NCBI GenBank assembly: GCA_013696965.1
Contig: JACCXN010000020.1
Coordinates: forward strand, 88,400-152,399
DNA: 64,000 nucleotides
Direction: 5' to 3'
From: Bacteroidota bacterium
GTDB taxonomy: Bacteria > Bacteroidota > Bacteroidia > JACCXN01
A program made the translations under genes and the position numbers. This document shows positions 37,503-46,800 of the stretch, piece by piece; the stretch's first letter is position 1, and each line of letters begins with the position of its first letter. The notes under the pieces are model-generated. The model did no database searches, had not been told where the DNA came from, and saw only the letters and a list, made by a program, of their open reading frames with translations.

Positions 37503-38186
37503 ATGAAAGTCATCAATAAAATATCAAAAAAAAATAATATTGGTGCAGGTTTTTATACTGTGTCCGATATAAGTAACCTGCTTGGCATGCCTCAACCCAA
37601 AGTAAGAAGGTATTTAAAAGAGTATTGGGATAATCGTCTCGGCAGAAAACTTTTTAATGACACTTACACTTGGGAAAATTCAAAAAAGACAAAGGCTGTA
37701 AATTTTTATGTGCTAATAGAACTCTTTACATGCTTTCAATTGCAGGAACTTGGTGTTTCTATACAGAAAATTGTAAAAGCACGTGAAGCAATAGCAACCG
37801 AGTTGAATACACAATATCCTTTTGCATCAGCTGGTGTTTTAACCAACGGGAAACGTATTTGGTATGAAGTTAACGACAGTGTTATAAATGCTGACGGCAG
37901 CCGACAATCAAATCTGATTGGGATTATTAAAGAATTTGCAAGTAAAATTGAGTTTAATGACCAAAATTTAGCTGAAAGATTTTATCCTGCGGGCAAAAAG
38001 AATAGTGTAATTGTTGACCCCCATCACCAATTTGGACTTCCTGTTATTAAAGGAACTAATATTAATACCGAAATAATTCTTTCTTTGCTTGAAAGCGGGG
38101 AAAAGATAGAAAGCATTAAAGTTCTTTATGACCTTTCAAATAAGGAAGTGAAGGATGTTATTGAATTTTACCATTTAGCAGGGTGA
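37503..38186 (+). CDS. DUF433-domain antitoxin (VapB45-like)
   Basis: 227 residues. The C-terminal half is a DUF433 domain (residues about 170-225: VIVDPHHQFGLPVIKGTNIN, IESIKVLYDLSNKEVKDVI), a winged-helix-like fold of antitoxins. The N-terminal half contains a helix-turn-helix-like segment, FYTVSDISNLLGMPQPKVRRYL, similar to MerR-type DNA recognition, suggesting it binds its own operator. It overlaps the next gene by four bases (GTGA), which couples their translation. Unusually for this genome it has a Shine-Dalgarno. Partner identity supports the toxin-antitoxin reading. Confidence 0.8.
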   Translation: MKVINKISKKNNIGAGFYTVSDISNLLGMPQPKVRRYLKEYWDNRLGRKLFNDTYTWENSKKTKAVNFYVLIELFTCFQLQELGVSIQKIVKAREAIATELNTQYPFASAGVLTNGKRIWYEVNDSVINADGSRQSNLIGIIKEFASKIEFNDQNLAERFYPAGKKNSVIVDPHHQFGLPVIKGTNINTEIILSLLESGEKIESIKVLYDLSNKEVKDVIEFYHLAG

Positions 38187-38581
38187 TAACTATTTATCTT
38201 GATGAGAACCTTTCTCATTTTGTGGCTCATGCTCTTAATTCTCTGAACAAAGGTTACTTTAAAGATATACAGGTTCTTTCAACTATTGAAAAATTCGGCA
38301 GAGGGGTAAAGGATGAGGATTTAATTCCTGAAATAGGTAAGGAAGGAGGTGTTTTAATAACCCGTGATATTCGCATTCAAAGAACCCATTTACAATGGGA
38401 ACTTTGTCACGAGTATAAACTGGGAATGTTTTTTTTAACCTTGCCTAAAGGACATACCAGACATTGGGATTTGGTAAAAGCATTAGTTAACCAATGGGAA
38501 GAAATAGCTGAAATTGCCAAAAATAAACGTATTCCTTTTGGTTACAGAGTGCATCTTAAAAAAGTAGAAATTTTAAAATAA
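38183..38581 (+). CDS. PIN-like toxin (DUF5615/VapC45 type)
   Basis: 132 residues with the compact PIN-like fold: IYLDENLSH at the start (acidic pair D6-E7), RGVKDEDLI in the middle and VLITRDIRIQ near residue 55, giving the acidic residues that bind metal in these ribonucleases. It starts with GTG overlapping the antitoxin stop. Family members occur as toxins beside DUF433 antitoxins. Whether it is active or only a domesticated pair is not known. A 24-bp perfect hairpin follows 70 bases downstream. Confidence 0.78.
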   Translation: MITIYLDENLSHFVAHALNSLNKGYFKDIQVLSTIEKFGRGVKDEDLIPEIGKEGGVLITRDIRIQRTHLQWELCHEYKLGMFFLTLPKGHTRHWDLVKALVNQWEEIAEIAKNKRIPFGYRVHLKKVEILK

Positions 38582-38650
38582 AAAAGGGTAATTATTTTAA
38601 AATAGTAATTGGCTTCCCGCTCGGAAAGACAGGTATTCCAAGGATTTTAG

Positions 38651-38701
38651 TTAGGTATTGAGTAAGGTGGCGGCTTTGCCGCCACCTTACTCAATACCTA
38701 A
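38651..38701. repeat. Perfect 24-bp inverted repeat with 3-base loop
   Basis: Left arm 38651-38674, loop TTT, right arm 38678-38701, with no mismatch; the centre is GGTGGCGGC/GCCGCCACC, strikingly GC-rich for this genome. It sits between the toxin gene and the convergent nuclease-like gene. No T-run follows on either side, so it is either a two-way transcription block or a mobile hairpin element. Confidence 0.85.
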
Positions 38702-38776
38702 ACATATGTTCCTCACCTTCAATGTTCTTCCGAATGAAACGAAGCATAGTGAGAATCCTTTATTTTTCACCAGACC

Positions 38777-40090
38777 TTAATGATTCTTTATCATTTTCCT
38801 ACTAAAGAATGAGCCATCTCTATTAATGATCTTAATTAAATACATTCCTTTTTCAAAGCCCATTACATCTGATTTAAGGAAAAAAATTCCATTTCCACCA
38901 CTTAAATTCTCTTTTAAAACAAGTTTTCCTCCTAAGTTTGTTATTTCCACTGAACTCAAATTGCAGTCAAAGCAATTGATTTTTAATTCCAAAAAATCAG
39001 TAACCGGATTAATGAAAGTGATTTCTGCCTTTCTTTTAACTTTTTCCTTGTTGCTTAAAACTGCATCCACTTCCAGATCAAGATAAACGGGATAATGGTC
39101 CGACATTTCATAAATTGCATTGATTACATTTTGAGGGGCAGAAATATTCGGAGGATCAGTAACGGATTGCTTAAATCTATTTCCATCCTGCCCTGGTATA
39201 GTATGGCTGTCTGTGACATACTTCACTTTTAACAAATCATTATTAATTGCTTGCGAAACAAGTATAAAATCAAAACGATCATCCGTTCCACCACTGGCAA
39301 AGCAACCATTATTTGTATTGCTAACAACACGTGTGGATTGAGTATGGATACTGGCAAAATCAGAATTATTATACCAGGTTCCCAGTTGATTTATGGGATC
39401 GTAAAATCTTAAAGCAGGGTTAGTATTGCTAACTAAATTAACAAATGAAGTTTCATTGCTACTCCTGACATTAAAATCACCTGAAAAAATATAGTTTGCA
39501 GGAGTATCTTTTCCATTTAAATGTTCCATTAATGCCTCTGTTTCCAGCGCCCTGCTTAATTGGTTTGCAGATGAACTTCCGGCTTTAAGGTGAGCCACAA
39601 TAAAAGTAATGAAAATTGTATCATTTGACTGGGCTAAATCAGCATCTTTGAAATAAAGTGTATACAAATCAATAATTCTTGCAAGAGCATTGTTATTACT
39701 ATCTTTTGTGACTTGTTCCTGGGAATAAAGTACTAATTTCTCTGTATTGAAATAAAGCATATTTACAATATCAGAAAATCCGTTGTTGGTTGAAAGGCCT
39801 CTTTCATACTTTCCGGGGTTATCCGAGTTCAAAACATTTTCAAGGATCCTTGAGGCATTTGTATTTCCAGCTCCCAGTTCATTTACACAAAACACATCAG
39901 GGTGAATATAATCTACCAGCGTTTTTAAATATGCATCTTTAAAATCAGGATTATTTCCAGTAATAGGGCACCAGGAGGGATATGAGCCATAATACAAAAG
40001 GTTGTATTGCATAATTCTTAATGATGTTTGGGAAAAAGCAGAAAAAAAAGCAGTTGAAAACAGTAAAAAAGAAAATAAAATTCTTTTCAT
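38777..40090 (-). CDS. Secreted endonuclease/exonuclease/phosphatase-family protein with T9SS A-type tail
   Basis: About 437 residues. A signal peptide (RILFSFLLFSTAFFSAFSQ) is followed by an EEP-fold domain: RIMQYNLLYYGS, DVFCVNELG (metal glutamate), VAHLKAG, FSGDFNVRSSNE (Asp and Asn) and SDHYPVYLDL at the end of the domain (catalytic His). The last 75 residues form a beta-rich C-terminal domain starting ITFINPVTDFLELKI and ending KGMYLIKIINRDGSFFSRKMIK, a type IX secretion A-type sorting signal. A secreted nuclease or phosphodiesterase anchored at the surface is the likely role. The start is at 40090; the 16 codons upstream precede the signal peptide and are unlikely to be translated. Confidence 0.85.
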   Translation of the reverse strand: MKRILFSFLLFSTAFFSAFSQTSLRIMQYNLLYYGSYPSWCPITGNNPDFKDAYLKTLVDYIHPDVFCVNELGAGNTNASRILENVLNSDNPGKYERGLSTNNGFSDIVNMLYFNTEKLVLYSQEQVTKDSNNNALARIIDLYTLYFKDADLAQSNDTIFITFIVAHLKAGSSSANQLSRALETEALMEHLNGKDTPANYIFSGDFNVRSSNETSFVNLVSNTNPALRFYDPINQLGTWYNNSDFASIHTQSTRVVSNTNNGCFASGGTDDRFDFILVSQAINNDLLKVKYVTDSHTIPGQDGNRFKQSVTDPPNISAPQNVINAIYEMSDHYPVYLDLEVDAVLSNKEKVKRKAEITFINPVTDFLELKINCFDCNLSSVEITNLGGKLVLKENLSGGNGIFFLKSDVMGFEKGMYLIKIINRDGSFFSRKMIKNH

Positions 40091-40236
40091 TTGAGTTGTA
40101 ATTTTTGACCAATTTATAACTAATTCAGGCATTTCCAATAATCCATCATCAATTTTTCAATAAACAAGGCATTTTGGCAGAATTAATTCTTTAACTATAA
40201 ATAATAAGGGCATAATGGACATTAAAAAAAATCCGT

Positions 40237-40244
40237 TAATTTTG
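40237..40244 (+). promoter_or_regulatory. -7 promoter box of the deoxyhypusine-synthase-like gene
   Basis: TAATTTTG matches TAnnTTTG and ends 28 bases before ATG 40273. No TTTG at the -33 position is visible. Confidence 0.45.
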
Positions 40245-40272
40245 CGCAAATTTAAAACGAAAACCCAAGAGA

Positions 40273-41247
40273 ATGAAAAGAGGACCAATTTCAGAATTTA
40301 TTGAAAAGCATTATTTGCATTTCAACTCTGCAGCACTTGTGGATGCAGCAAAAGGATATGAAACGCATTTAACAGAAGGCGGAAAAATGATGCTTACTCT
40401 TGCCGGAGCTATGAGTACTGCTGAACTTGGCAAATCACTTGCTGAAATGATCAGGCAAGGTAAAATTGATATTATTTCATGTACAGGGGCAAATCTTGAA
40501 GAAGATATTATGAACCTTGTTGCACACAGCCATTATAAAAGGGTACCAAACTACAGGGATTTAAGCCCACAGGAGGAATGGGATCTTTTGGAAAACGGTT
40601 TTAACCGGGTAACTGATACTTGCATTCCAGAGGAAGAGGCTTTTAGAAGGATACAAAAACATATTTTCAGACAATGGAAAGAGGCAGAAGACAAGGGTGA
40701 AAGATATTTTCCACATGAATTCATGTATAAGCTTTTGCTTTCAGGGGATATGAAAGAACATTATGAAATTGACCCAAAAGATAGTTGGATGATAGCTGCG
40801 GCAGAAAGAAACTTGCCAATTATTTGTCCGGGCTGGGAGGACTCTACCATGGGCAATATTTTTGCATCTTATTGCATAAAAGCCCAGTTAAAGGCATCCA
40901 CAATGAAGTCGGGTATTGAATATATGATGTGGCTGGCTGATTGGTATACTGCAAATGCCGGGGGGAAAGGGATTGGATTTTTTCAGATCGGTGGTGGAAT
41001 AGCAGGAGATTTTCCAATTTGCGTAGTACCAATGCTTTATCAGGATATGGAAAGAACAGATACGCCTTTTTGGAGTTACTTTTGTCAAATTTCTGATTCA
41101 ACCACAAGTTATGGTTCTTATTCCGGTGCTGTTCCCAATGAAAAAATCACTTGGGGAAAGCTTGATATTACAACTCCCAAGTTTGTCATAGAATCTGATG
41201 CTACAATTGTGGCCCCATTGGTTTTTGCCTGGGTTCTTGGTTGGTAG
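40273..41247 (+). CDS. Deoxyhypusine-synthase-like enzyme
   Basis: A 324-residue protein of the deoxyhypusine synthase family. In eukaryotes and archaea the enzyme transfers an aminobutyl group from spermidine to eIF5A; bacteria lack eIF5A, and bacterial relatives include homospermidine synthases. The NAD-binding features are present (LTLAGAMSTAELG, ISCTGANLEED, GIGFFQIGGGIAGDFP), and so is the catalytic lysine in TWGKL (Lys296), the residue that forms the enamine intermediate. A polyamine-transfer reaction is therefore likely, with the acceptor unknown. No polyamine gene lies next to it. It has its own promoter. Confidence 0.85.
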   Translation: MKRGPISEFIEKHYLHFNSAALVDAAKGYETHLTEGGKMMLTLAGAMSTAELGKSLAEMIRQGKIDIISCTGANLEEDIMNLVAHSHYKRVPNYRDLSPQEEWDLLENGFNRVTDTCIPEEEAFRRIQKHIFRQWKEAEDKGERYFPHEFMYKLLLSGDMKEHYEIDPKDSWMIAAAERNLPIICPGWEDSTMGNIFASYCIKAQLKASTMKSGIEYMMWLADWYTANAGGKGIGFFQIGGGIAGDFPICVVPMLYQDMERTDTPFWSYFCQISDSTTSYGSYSGAVPNEKITWGKLDITTPKFVIESDATIVAPLVFAWVLGW

Positions 41248-41447
41248 TTATTGGTATTAATCCTTTTGGGAGATTGATATTGAATTTGGCTTCTTATTGT
41301 CAAAAAGGGTTAATGTTATCTACTTAACAATCGCCTTAAGTGATTGTTAGGAAGATTTGTTTCACATTTCAATTTGAGATTTATTGACTATCAGAAAAGG
41401 TTGAAAAAAGTATTCGATTTTTTTTGTCCTTAATAAAAATTATAGAA

Positions 41448-41481
41448 TTTGTTAAAGTAAGCCTTACAGATCTTACCTTTG
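41448..41481 (+). promoter_or_regulatory. Promoter of the DAHP synthase gene
   Basis: TTTG at 41448-41451, a 22-base spacer, then TACCTTTG at 41474-41481: the best-spaced -33/-7 pair in the window. The -7 box ends nine bases before ATG 41491 and contains the TTG at 41479 that would otherwise be taken as a start. Confidence 0.65.
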
Positions 41482-41490
41482 CTAAATCTG

Positions 41491-42603
41491 ATGAAATTAG
41501 ATTTAACCATTACTCCTTTAAATTCCTGGATTGCCGGTGCAGGCAAACCCTTAATTATAAGCGGCCCCTGCAGTGCTGAAACTGAAAACCAGGTTTTAGA
41601 AACAGCCAAAGCTATAGCAAAAACAGGCACCAGTACAATTTTCAGGGCAGGAATATGGAAACCCCGAACACGCCCAAATGCATTTGAAGGTATTGGGGTA
41701 AAAGGATTGCCCTGGCTAAAAAGGGTAAAACAAGAAACAGGTTTATTGATTGCTACTGAAGTGGCCAATGCTTATCATGTAGAAGAATGCCTTAAATATG
41801 GTATTGACATGGTTTGGATTGGCGCCAGAACCACTGCAAACCCATTTTCAGTTCAAGAAATAGCTGATGCTTTAAAAGGTGTTGACATTCCGGTTTTTGT
41901 AAAAAATCCAATTCATCCTGATCTTCAATTGTGGATAGGTGCCCTGGAAAGGATAAACAAAGCAGGAATTACCAAGCTTGCTGCCATTCACCGGGGTTTT
42001 CATTCTTATATTGAAAAATTATACCGCAACACTCCAAACTGGGAATTGGCCATAGAATTAAAAATGCTTTGTCCTGAATTGCCTTTAATATGTGATCCAA
42101 GCCACATATGCGGGAACACCACTTTGCTTTTTTCTGTGGCCCAAAAAGCCATGGATTTAGATATGGATGGGCTAATGATTGAATCTCATTGCGCACCCCA
42201 AACAGCATTAAGCGACAAAGATCAGCAAATAACTCCTGATGAATTATTAGAACTGGTTTCAGAGTTGGTAATTCGAGATGCTTCATCAAAAAATGTTTTA
42301 TTTAAAAACAAGCTAGAGGAACTAAGAAGCCAGATAGACAATGTAGATGAAGAAATATTGCTGGCAATGGCAGAAAGGATGATAATTGTGAAGGAAATAG
42401 GAGAATATAAAAAGGAAAACAGTGTTACTATACTGCAAATAAAACGATGGAATAAAATTCTTAAAAATCAACTCAAAACTGCTGAAAAAACAGGGCTGAG
42501 CAAAGAATTCATAAAAGACCTTTACCTGCTTGTTCACAATGAATCCATAAGGATGCAAACTGAAATCATGAACAGAAAAGAGATGGAAATCAAGAAATCC
42601 TGA
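41491..42603 (+). CDS. Bifunctional DAHP synthase / chorismate mutase
   Basis: About 370 residues joining two shikimate-pathway activities. Residues 1-265 form a type I-beta DAHP synthase: ISGPCSAET, IFRAGIWKPRTRPNAFEG, VWIGARTTANPFSVQE, FVKNPIHPD, CDPSHICGN. Residues 275-365 form an AroQ-type chorismate mutase helix bundle (LRSQIDNVDEEILLAMAERM, IVKEIGEYKKEN). In such fusions the mutase domain also acts as an allosteric sensor for prephenate or aromatic amino acids. The fusion in this order is characteristic of Bacteroidota. Start chosen because of the -7 box position. Confidence 0.94.
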   Translation: MKLDLTITPLNSWIAGAGKPLIISGPCSAETENQVLETAKAIAKTGTSTIFRAGIWKPRTRPNAFEGIGVKGLPWLKRVKQETGLLIATEVANAYHVEECLKYGIDMVWIGARTTANPFSVQEIADALKGVDIPVFVKNPIHPDLQLWIGALERINKAGITKLAAIHRGFHSYIEKLYRNTPNWELAIELKMLCPELPLICDPSHICGNTTLLFSVAQKAMDLDMDGLMIESHCAPQTALSDKDQQITPDELLELVSELVIRDASSKNVLFKNKLEELRSQIDNVDEEILLAMAERMIIVKEIGEYKKENSVTILQIKRWNKILKNQLKTAEKTGLSKEFIKDLYLLVHNESIRMQTEIMNRKEMEIKKS

Positions 42604-42946
42604 TTTTTTTCACATTTGGAATTTAAGCTAATTCTATAATACAGATCTCTAACAATCAAATACAAAATTAAGAAGCCAGGCAAAGCTAAATTTACCTTCT
42701 TGATAAGTTAAAATGTTCACTTAAATTAAGCCAATTATAGCGCATGCTGAATTAGCAATTATAGTATCAACGAACATTATCTTTAAATTCAAACTATATT
42801 ATTTTAAATAAAAGGGGGAAATTCCTTGCTAAACCGCTACAACTGCAATAAATAGTGAAAAAAATAAATTTTTTTCTGTTTTGATTTAAAATATTTTTAT
42901 ACCTTTCCGCTTAATTATCATACTACAAACCCAAAATTATTAAGAG
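42604..42946 (+). other. Intergenic region with a promoter-like element
   Basis: No coding signal. TTTG at 42880-42883 and TACCTTTC at 42900-42907, one base off the -7 consensus, with a 16-base spacer, may drive the outer-membrane protein gene 40 bases later. Otherwise AT-rich sequence without visible repeats. Confidence 0.4.
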
Positions 42947-43669
42947 ATGAAAAAAAAATTATGCACAGCCATGGTTTTATGCGCTAGTTTTTTATTAACT
43001 ACAGTAAATGCACAAGAAGCAGAACATGTGGTTAAATTAAACATATTTGCATTGGCCTTAAACAATGTTTCTTTACAATATGAAAAACCATTTCATGATA
43101 GAATGTCAGTTTCACTTGGTGTTAGAATGCAGCTTCCGCGCACCTTGCCTAATGTTGTAGGTGGAACAGATGAAGGAAGTGGAACAATAGAATCAAGATT
43201 AACAGGTTATGCTTTAACTCCTGAATTTAGATTTTACACTGGAAGCAAGGGTGCCCCAAAAGGATTTTACCTGGCTCCTTACCTAAGATATACCAATTTT
43301 AAAATAGCTACTCAATCAGAATACAGAGACGATACAGGTGTTGATCGCAAATATGACCTAACCGGGAAATTTACTGGATTTGGCGGAGGATTAATGATTG
43401 GTATGCAATGGCTCATTGCTGATAAATTCTCTATTGACTGGTGGATTTTAGGAGGTCATTATGGTACTGCAAATGCAAAACTTTTTGGCGAAAACAAATC
43501 AGGTACCTGGTCTCAAAAAGAACAAGACGATATAAAAGCTGAATTACAAGCTTTCGATGTTCCTTTTGGTACTACTGATTATACAGTTACTTCTAAAGAA
43601 GCAGAATTAAACTGGAAAATGCCTTTTTTGGGATTACGTTCAGGACTTTGCCTAGGTTGGGCTTTCTAA
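42947..43669 (+). CDS. Outer-membrane beta-barrel protein (DUF3575-like)
   Basis: 240 residues with a signal peptide (KLCTAMVLCASFLLTTVNAQ). The mature part begins HVVKLNIFALALNNVSLQYEKP and continues as alternating strands (EFRFYTGS, GFYLAPYLRYTNFKIAT, GFGGGLMIGMQWLIADKFSIDWWILGGHYG) to LRSGLCLGWAF with a terminal Phe, so it is a small porin-like barrel. This resembles DUF3575 proteins, of unknown function. The gene stands alone, followed by a perfect hairpin at 43681. Confidence 0.8.
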   Translation: MKKKLCTAMVLCASFLLTTVNAQEAEHVVKLNIFALALNNVSLQYEKPFHDRMSVSLGVRMQLPRTLPNVVGGTDEGSGTIESRLTGYALTPEFRFYTGSKGAPKGFYLAPYLRYTNFKIATQSEYRDDTGVDRKYDLTGKFTGFGGGLMIGMQWLIADKFSIDWWILGGHYGTANAKLFGENKSGTWSQKEQDDIKAELQAFDVPFGTTDYTVTSKEAELNWKMPFLGLRSGLCLGWAF

Positions 43670-43680
43670 CTAACTTATAT

Positions 43681-43726
43681 AATGCATAAAAAAAGCCGGC
43701 TATTGTGCCGGCTTTTTTTATGCATT
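43681..43726. terminator. Perfect 20-bp two-way hairpin terminator
   Basis: Left arm 43681-43700 and right arm 43707-43726 pair without mismatch around TATTGT. The stem has a GCCGGC core flanked by a run of A on the left and T on the right, so it can end transcription from both the barrel gene and the convergent pyruvate carboxylase gene. Confidence 0.88.
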
Positions 43727-43817
43727 GAAATTAAAACAACAACATGCAACTTAATTTAAAAAATAAAAAATAAAAAATTACGGGGTGTGCTAATTTCCAT
43801 TCTTTCTTCTAAATCAT

Positions 43818-46800
43818 TTAATGAGCAGATATTGGCTCCTTTTGCTTTTTTTGCTGCTTCTGGGTTTTAGCATCAATATATTCAACCTCCAGCACTAAAT
43901 CATCAGCCTCTGCAAGAGTTGATTCATTTAGAATTATCTTTTTTATCCTACATGGTTTATTTGCAGCAATTGTAGTTTCCATTTTCATTGCCTCAATAGT
44001 GAACAAAGGCGAATTTAATTGCACCTCATCCCCTTCTTTTACAAATACTTTAGCAATCAAGCCTTGTAAAGGAGTCCCAATTTCTTGTTCACTTGTTGCT
44101 TTTTTATTTGCTTTTACCTGAGTGACTGATTTATTGTCTTTTACTTCCACACTTCGGGTTTGGCCATTGAGTTTAAAATAGACAGTTCTGTTTCCATTTT
44201 CATCCGATTCACTAATGTATAAAAGCTTGACAATAATTGTTTTTCCATGGCTTATTTCAATAAGTGTTTCCTGGTTGTTGCTCATTCCATAGAAGAATTC
44301 TAAGGTAGGAATAACACTTACATTTCCATAAACCTGGTAATGTTTTAAATATTCCTCATAAACCTTAGGATAGAATTTCCAGGAAATAAAATCAAGAAAA
44401 CTTAGGTTCTTATTGAATTTATTTTTAAAATCCATGAATTCATTATCAAAATCTACCGGCTTTATATGTGCATTTGGCAATTCAGTATAGGGTTTTTCTT
44501 CCCTTAAAATCAATTTTTGCAACTCTTTTGGAAAACCTCCATAGGGTTGGCCCAAATCGCCTTTAAAAAAACTCTTTACAGATTCAGGAAAAGGAATTTT
44601 GTCGCCTTTTGTAAGAACATCTTCTTTTGACAAACCATTTGAAACCATGTATAAGGTCATATCTCCAACAACCTTTGATGAAGGAGTTACTTTAATTATA
44701 TCTCCAAACAATTCATTCACCTGTTGATATGTCTTTTTTATTTCATTCATTTTACTTCCCAATCCAAGAGACAAGGCCTGAGGTTTTAAATTGGAATATT
44801 GACCACCTGGAATTTCATGTTGAAAAACTTCGGCAGTTCCTGCTTTAAGCCCTGATTCAAAAGGATAATACCATTCCCTAACGGTTTCCCAGTAATTAGA
44901 ATGTGCATTTAAAGATTCCATGTTAAATTCCTGATTTCTTGGATGTCCTTTCAATGCTTCAACTAAGGAGTTAAAATTAGGCTGGGAAGTTAATCCAGAC
45001 ATAGAGCCAAGAGCCACATCAATAACATCCACACCAGCCTCAATGGCTTTTATATAGGTAGCAGATTGAATAGATGATGTATCATGAGTATGCAAATGAA
45101 TAGGGATGTCAACAGATTCCTTTAGTTTTGAAATCAGCTCGAATGCAGCATAAGGTTTTAATAATCCTGCCATATCTTTGATTGCAAGAATATGCGCTCC
45201 TTCATCCTCTAATTGTTTTGCCAGATCAAGGTAATATTGAATGTTGTATTTTGTCTTTGACTTATCCTGCAGGTCACCGGAATAGCAAATACATGCTTCT
45301 GCCAGGCCTCCGGTTCTTTCTCTAACAGCCTTAATGCTCACTTTCATGCTCTCCACCCAATTAAGTGAGTCGAAAATTCTAAAAACATCTACTCCTGTTT
45401 CCCAGGATTTTTCAATGAATTTTTCAACCAGGTTATCCGGGTAGGCTGTGTATCCAATGGCATTGGAGCCTCTAATTAACATTTGCAATAAAATGTTAGG
45501 GACTGCCTCTCTTAAGAGTTTAAGCCTTTGCCAGGGGCATTCATGCAAAAATCTTAATGCCACATCAAAAGTTGCTCCTCCCCATACTTCCATTGAAAAT
45601 ACCTGGGGATGGTTTTTTGCAAAACTCTCTGCAACCATTACCATATCCTTTGTTCGTAAACGTGTTGCAAGAAGGGACTGATGCGCATCACGAAAGGTAC
45701 AATCTGTATATTGAATTTGTTTTTGGTCTTTTAACCATTTGGAAAAATTAAGTGGACCCAGTTGATCCAGTAATTGCTTGGTTCCTGGTTTATATTCTGC
45801 GAGTTTATCAAATTCGGGGATTATTGGCATTTCAAAAACTTTTGCCTGATCAATGGTTTTAATATCAGAATTTCCATTCACGCATACATTAGCCAGAAAA
45901 CGTAAAGCTTTAGTTCCACTATCCGATTTTACTGATATATCAAGTAATTCAGCATGATCATCAATAAATTTCACAGTTGCGTTTCCATCCTGAAATACGG
46001 GGTGGTTTATTACATTTTCCAGGAATTGAATATTGTTTTTCACTCCCCTTATTCTGAATTCACTAAGGGCCCGGTGCAACCTTTGGCTTGCTCCTTTCAG
46101 GGTTCTTCCAGAGGCAGTAACTTTAGCAAGCATAGAATCAAAAAATGGTGAAATTTTCACACCTCCATAAGAACTTCCCTCGTCTATTCGAATTCCATAA
46201 CCTCCAGCATTTCTATAGGCAATGATGGTTCCATAATCGGGTTTAAAATCATTTTGCGGATCTTCGGTAGTAATACGGCATTGAATGGCAAAACCATTGC
46301 ATTTTATCTCTTTCTGTCCGGTAATGTATATGCCTGAGGAAGAAAGGGCATGTCCACTGGCAATTAAAATCTGGCTTCTTACAATATCAATACCTGTAAC
46401 TTCTTCAGTTACCGTATGTTCAACTTGTATTCTTGGGTTAACTTCAATAAAATAAATACTTCCATTTTTATCTACCAGGAATTCAACCGTACCAGCATTG
46501 TTATAATTGGCTTTATGAGCTATTTTTAAGGCATACTCATACAGCTTGTCTTTTATTTCCTGATGTAAATTAGGAGCAGGTGCAATTTCAACAACCTTTT
46601 GAAACCTTCTTTGTACAGAGCAATCCCGCTCATATAGGTGCACAATATTTCCATAATGATCGCCAAGAATTTGAACCTCAATATGCTTTGGACTATCAAT
46701 ATACTTTTCAATAAAAACAGTGTCATCACCAAAAGCATTGGAGGCTTCCCTTCTTGCTTCAGAAAAGGCTTTATCAAGGGTTTCTTCATTTCTAACAATG

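Noticed and set aside
38651..38701. Terminal inverted repeat of an insertion sequence
   Set aside because: The arms are back to back with a three-base loop and no transposase frame is nearby.
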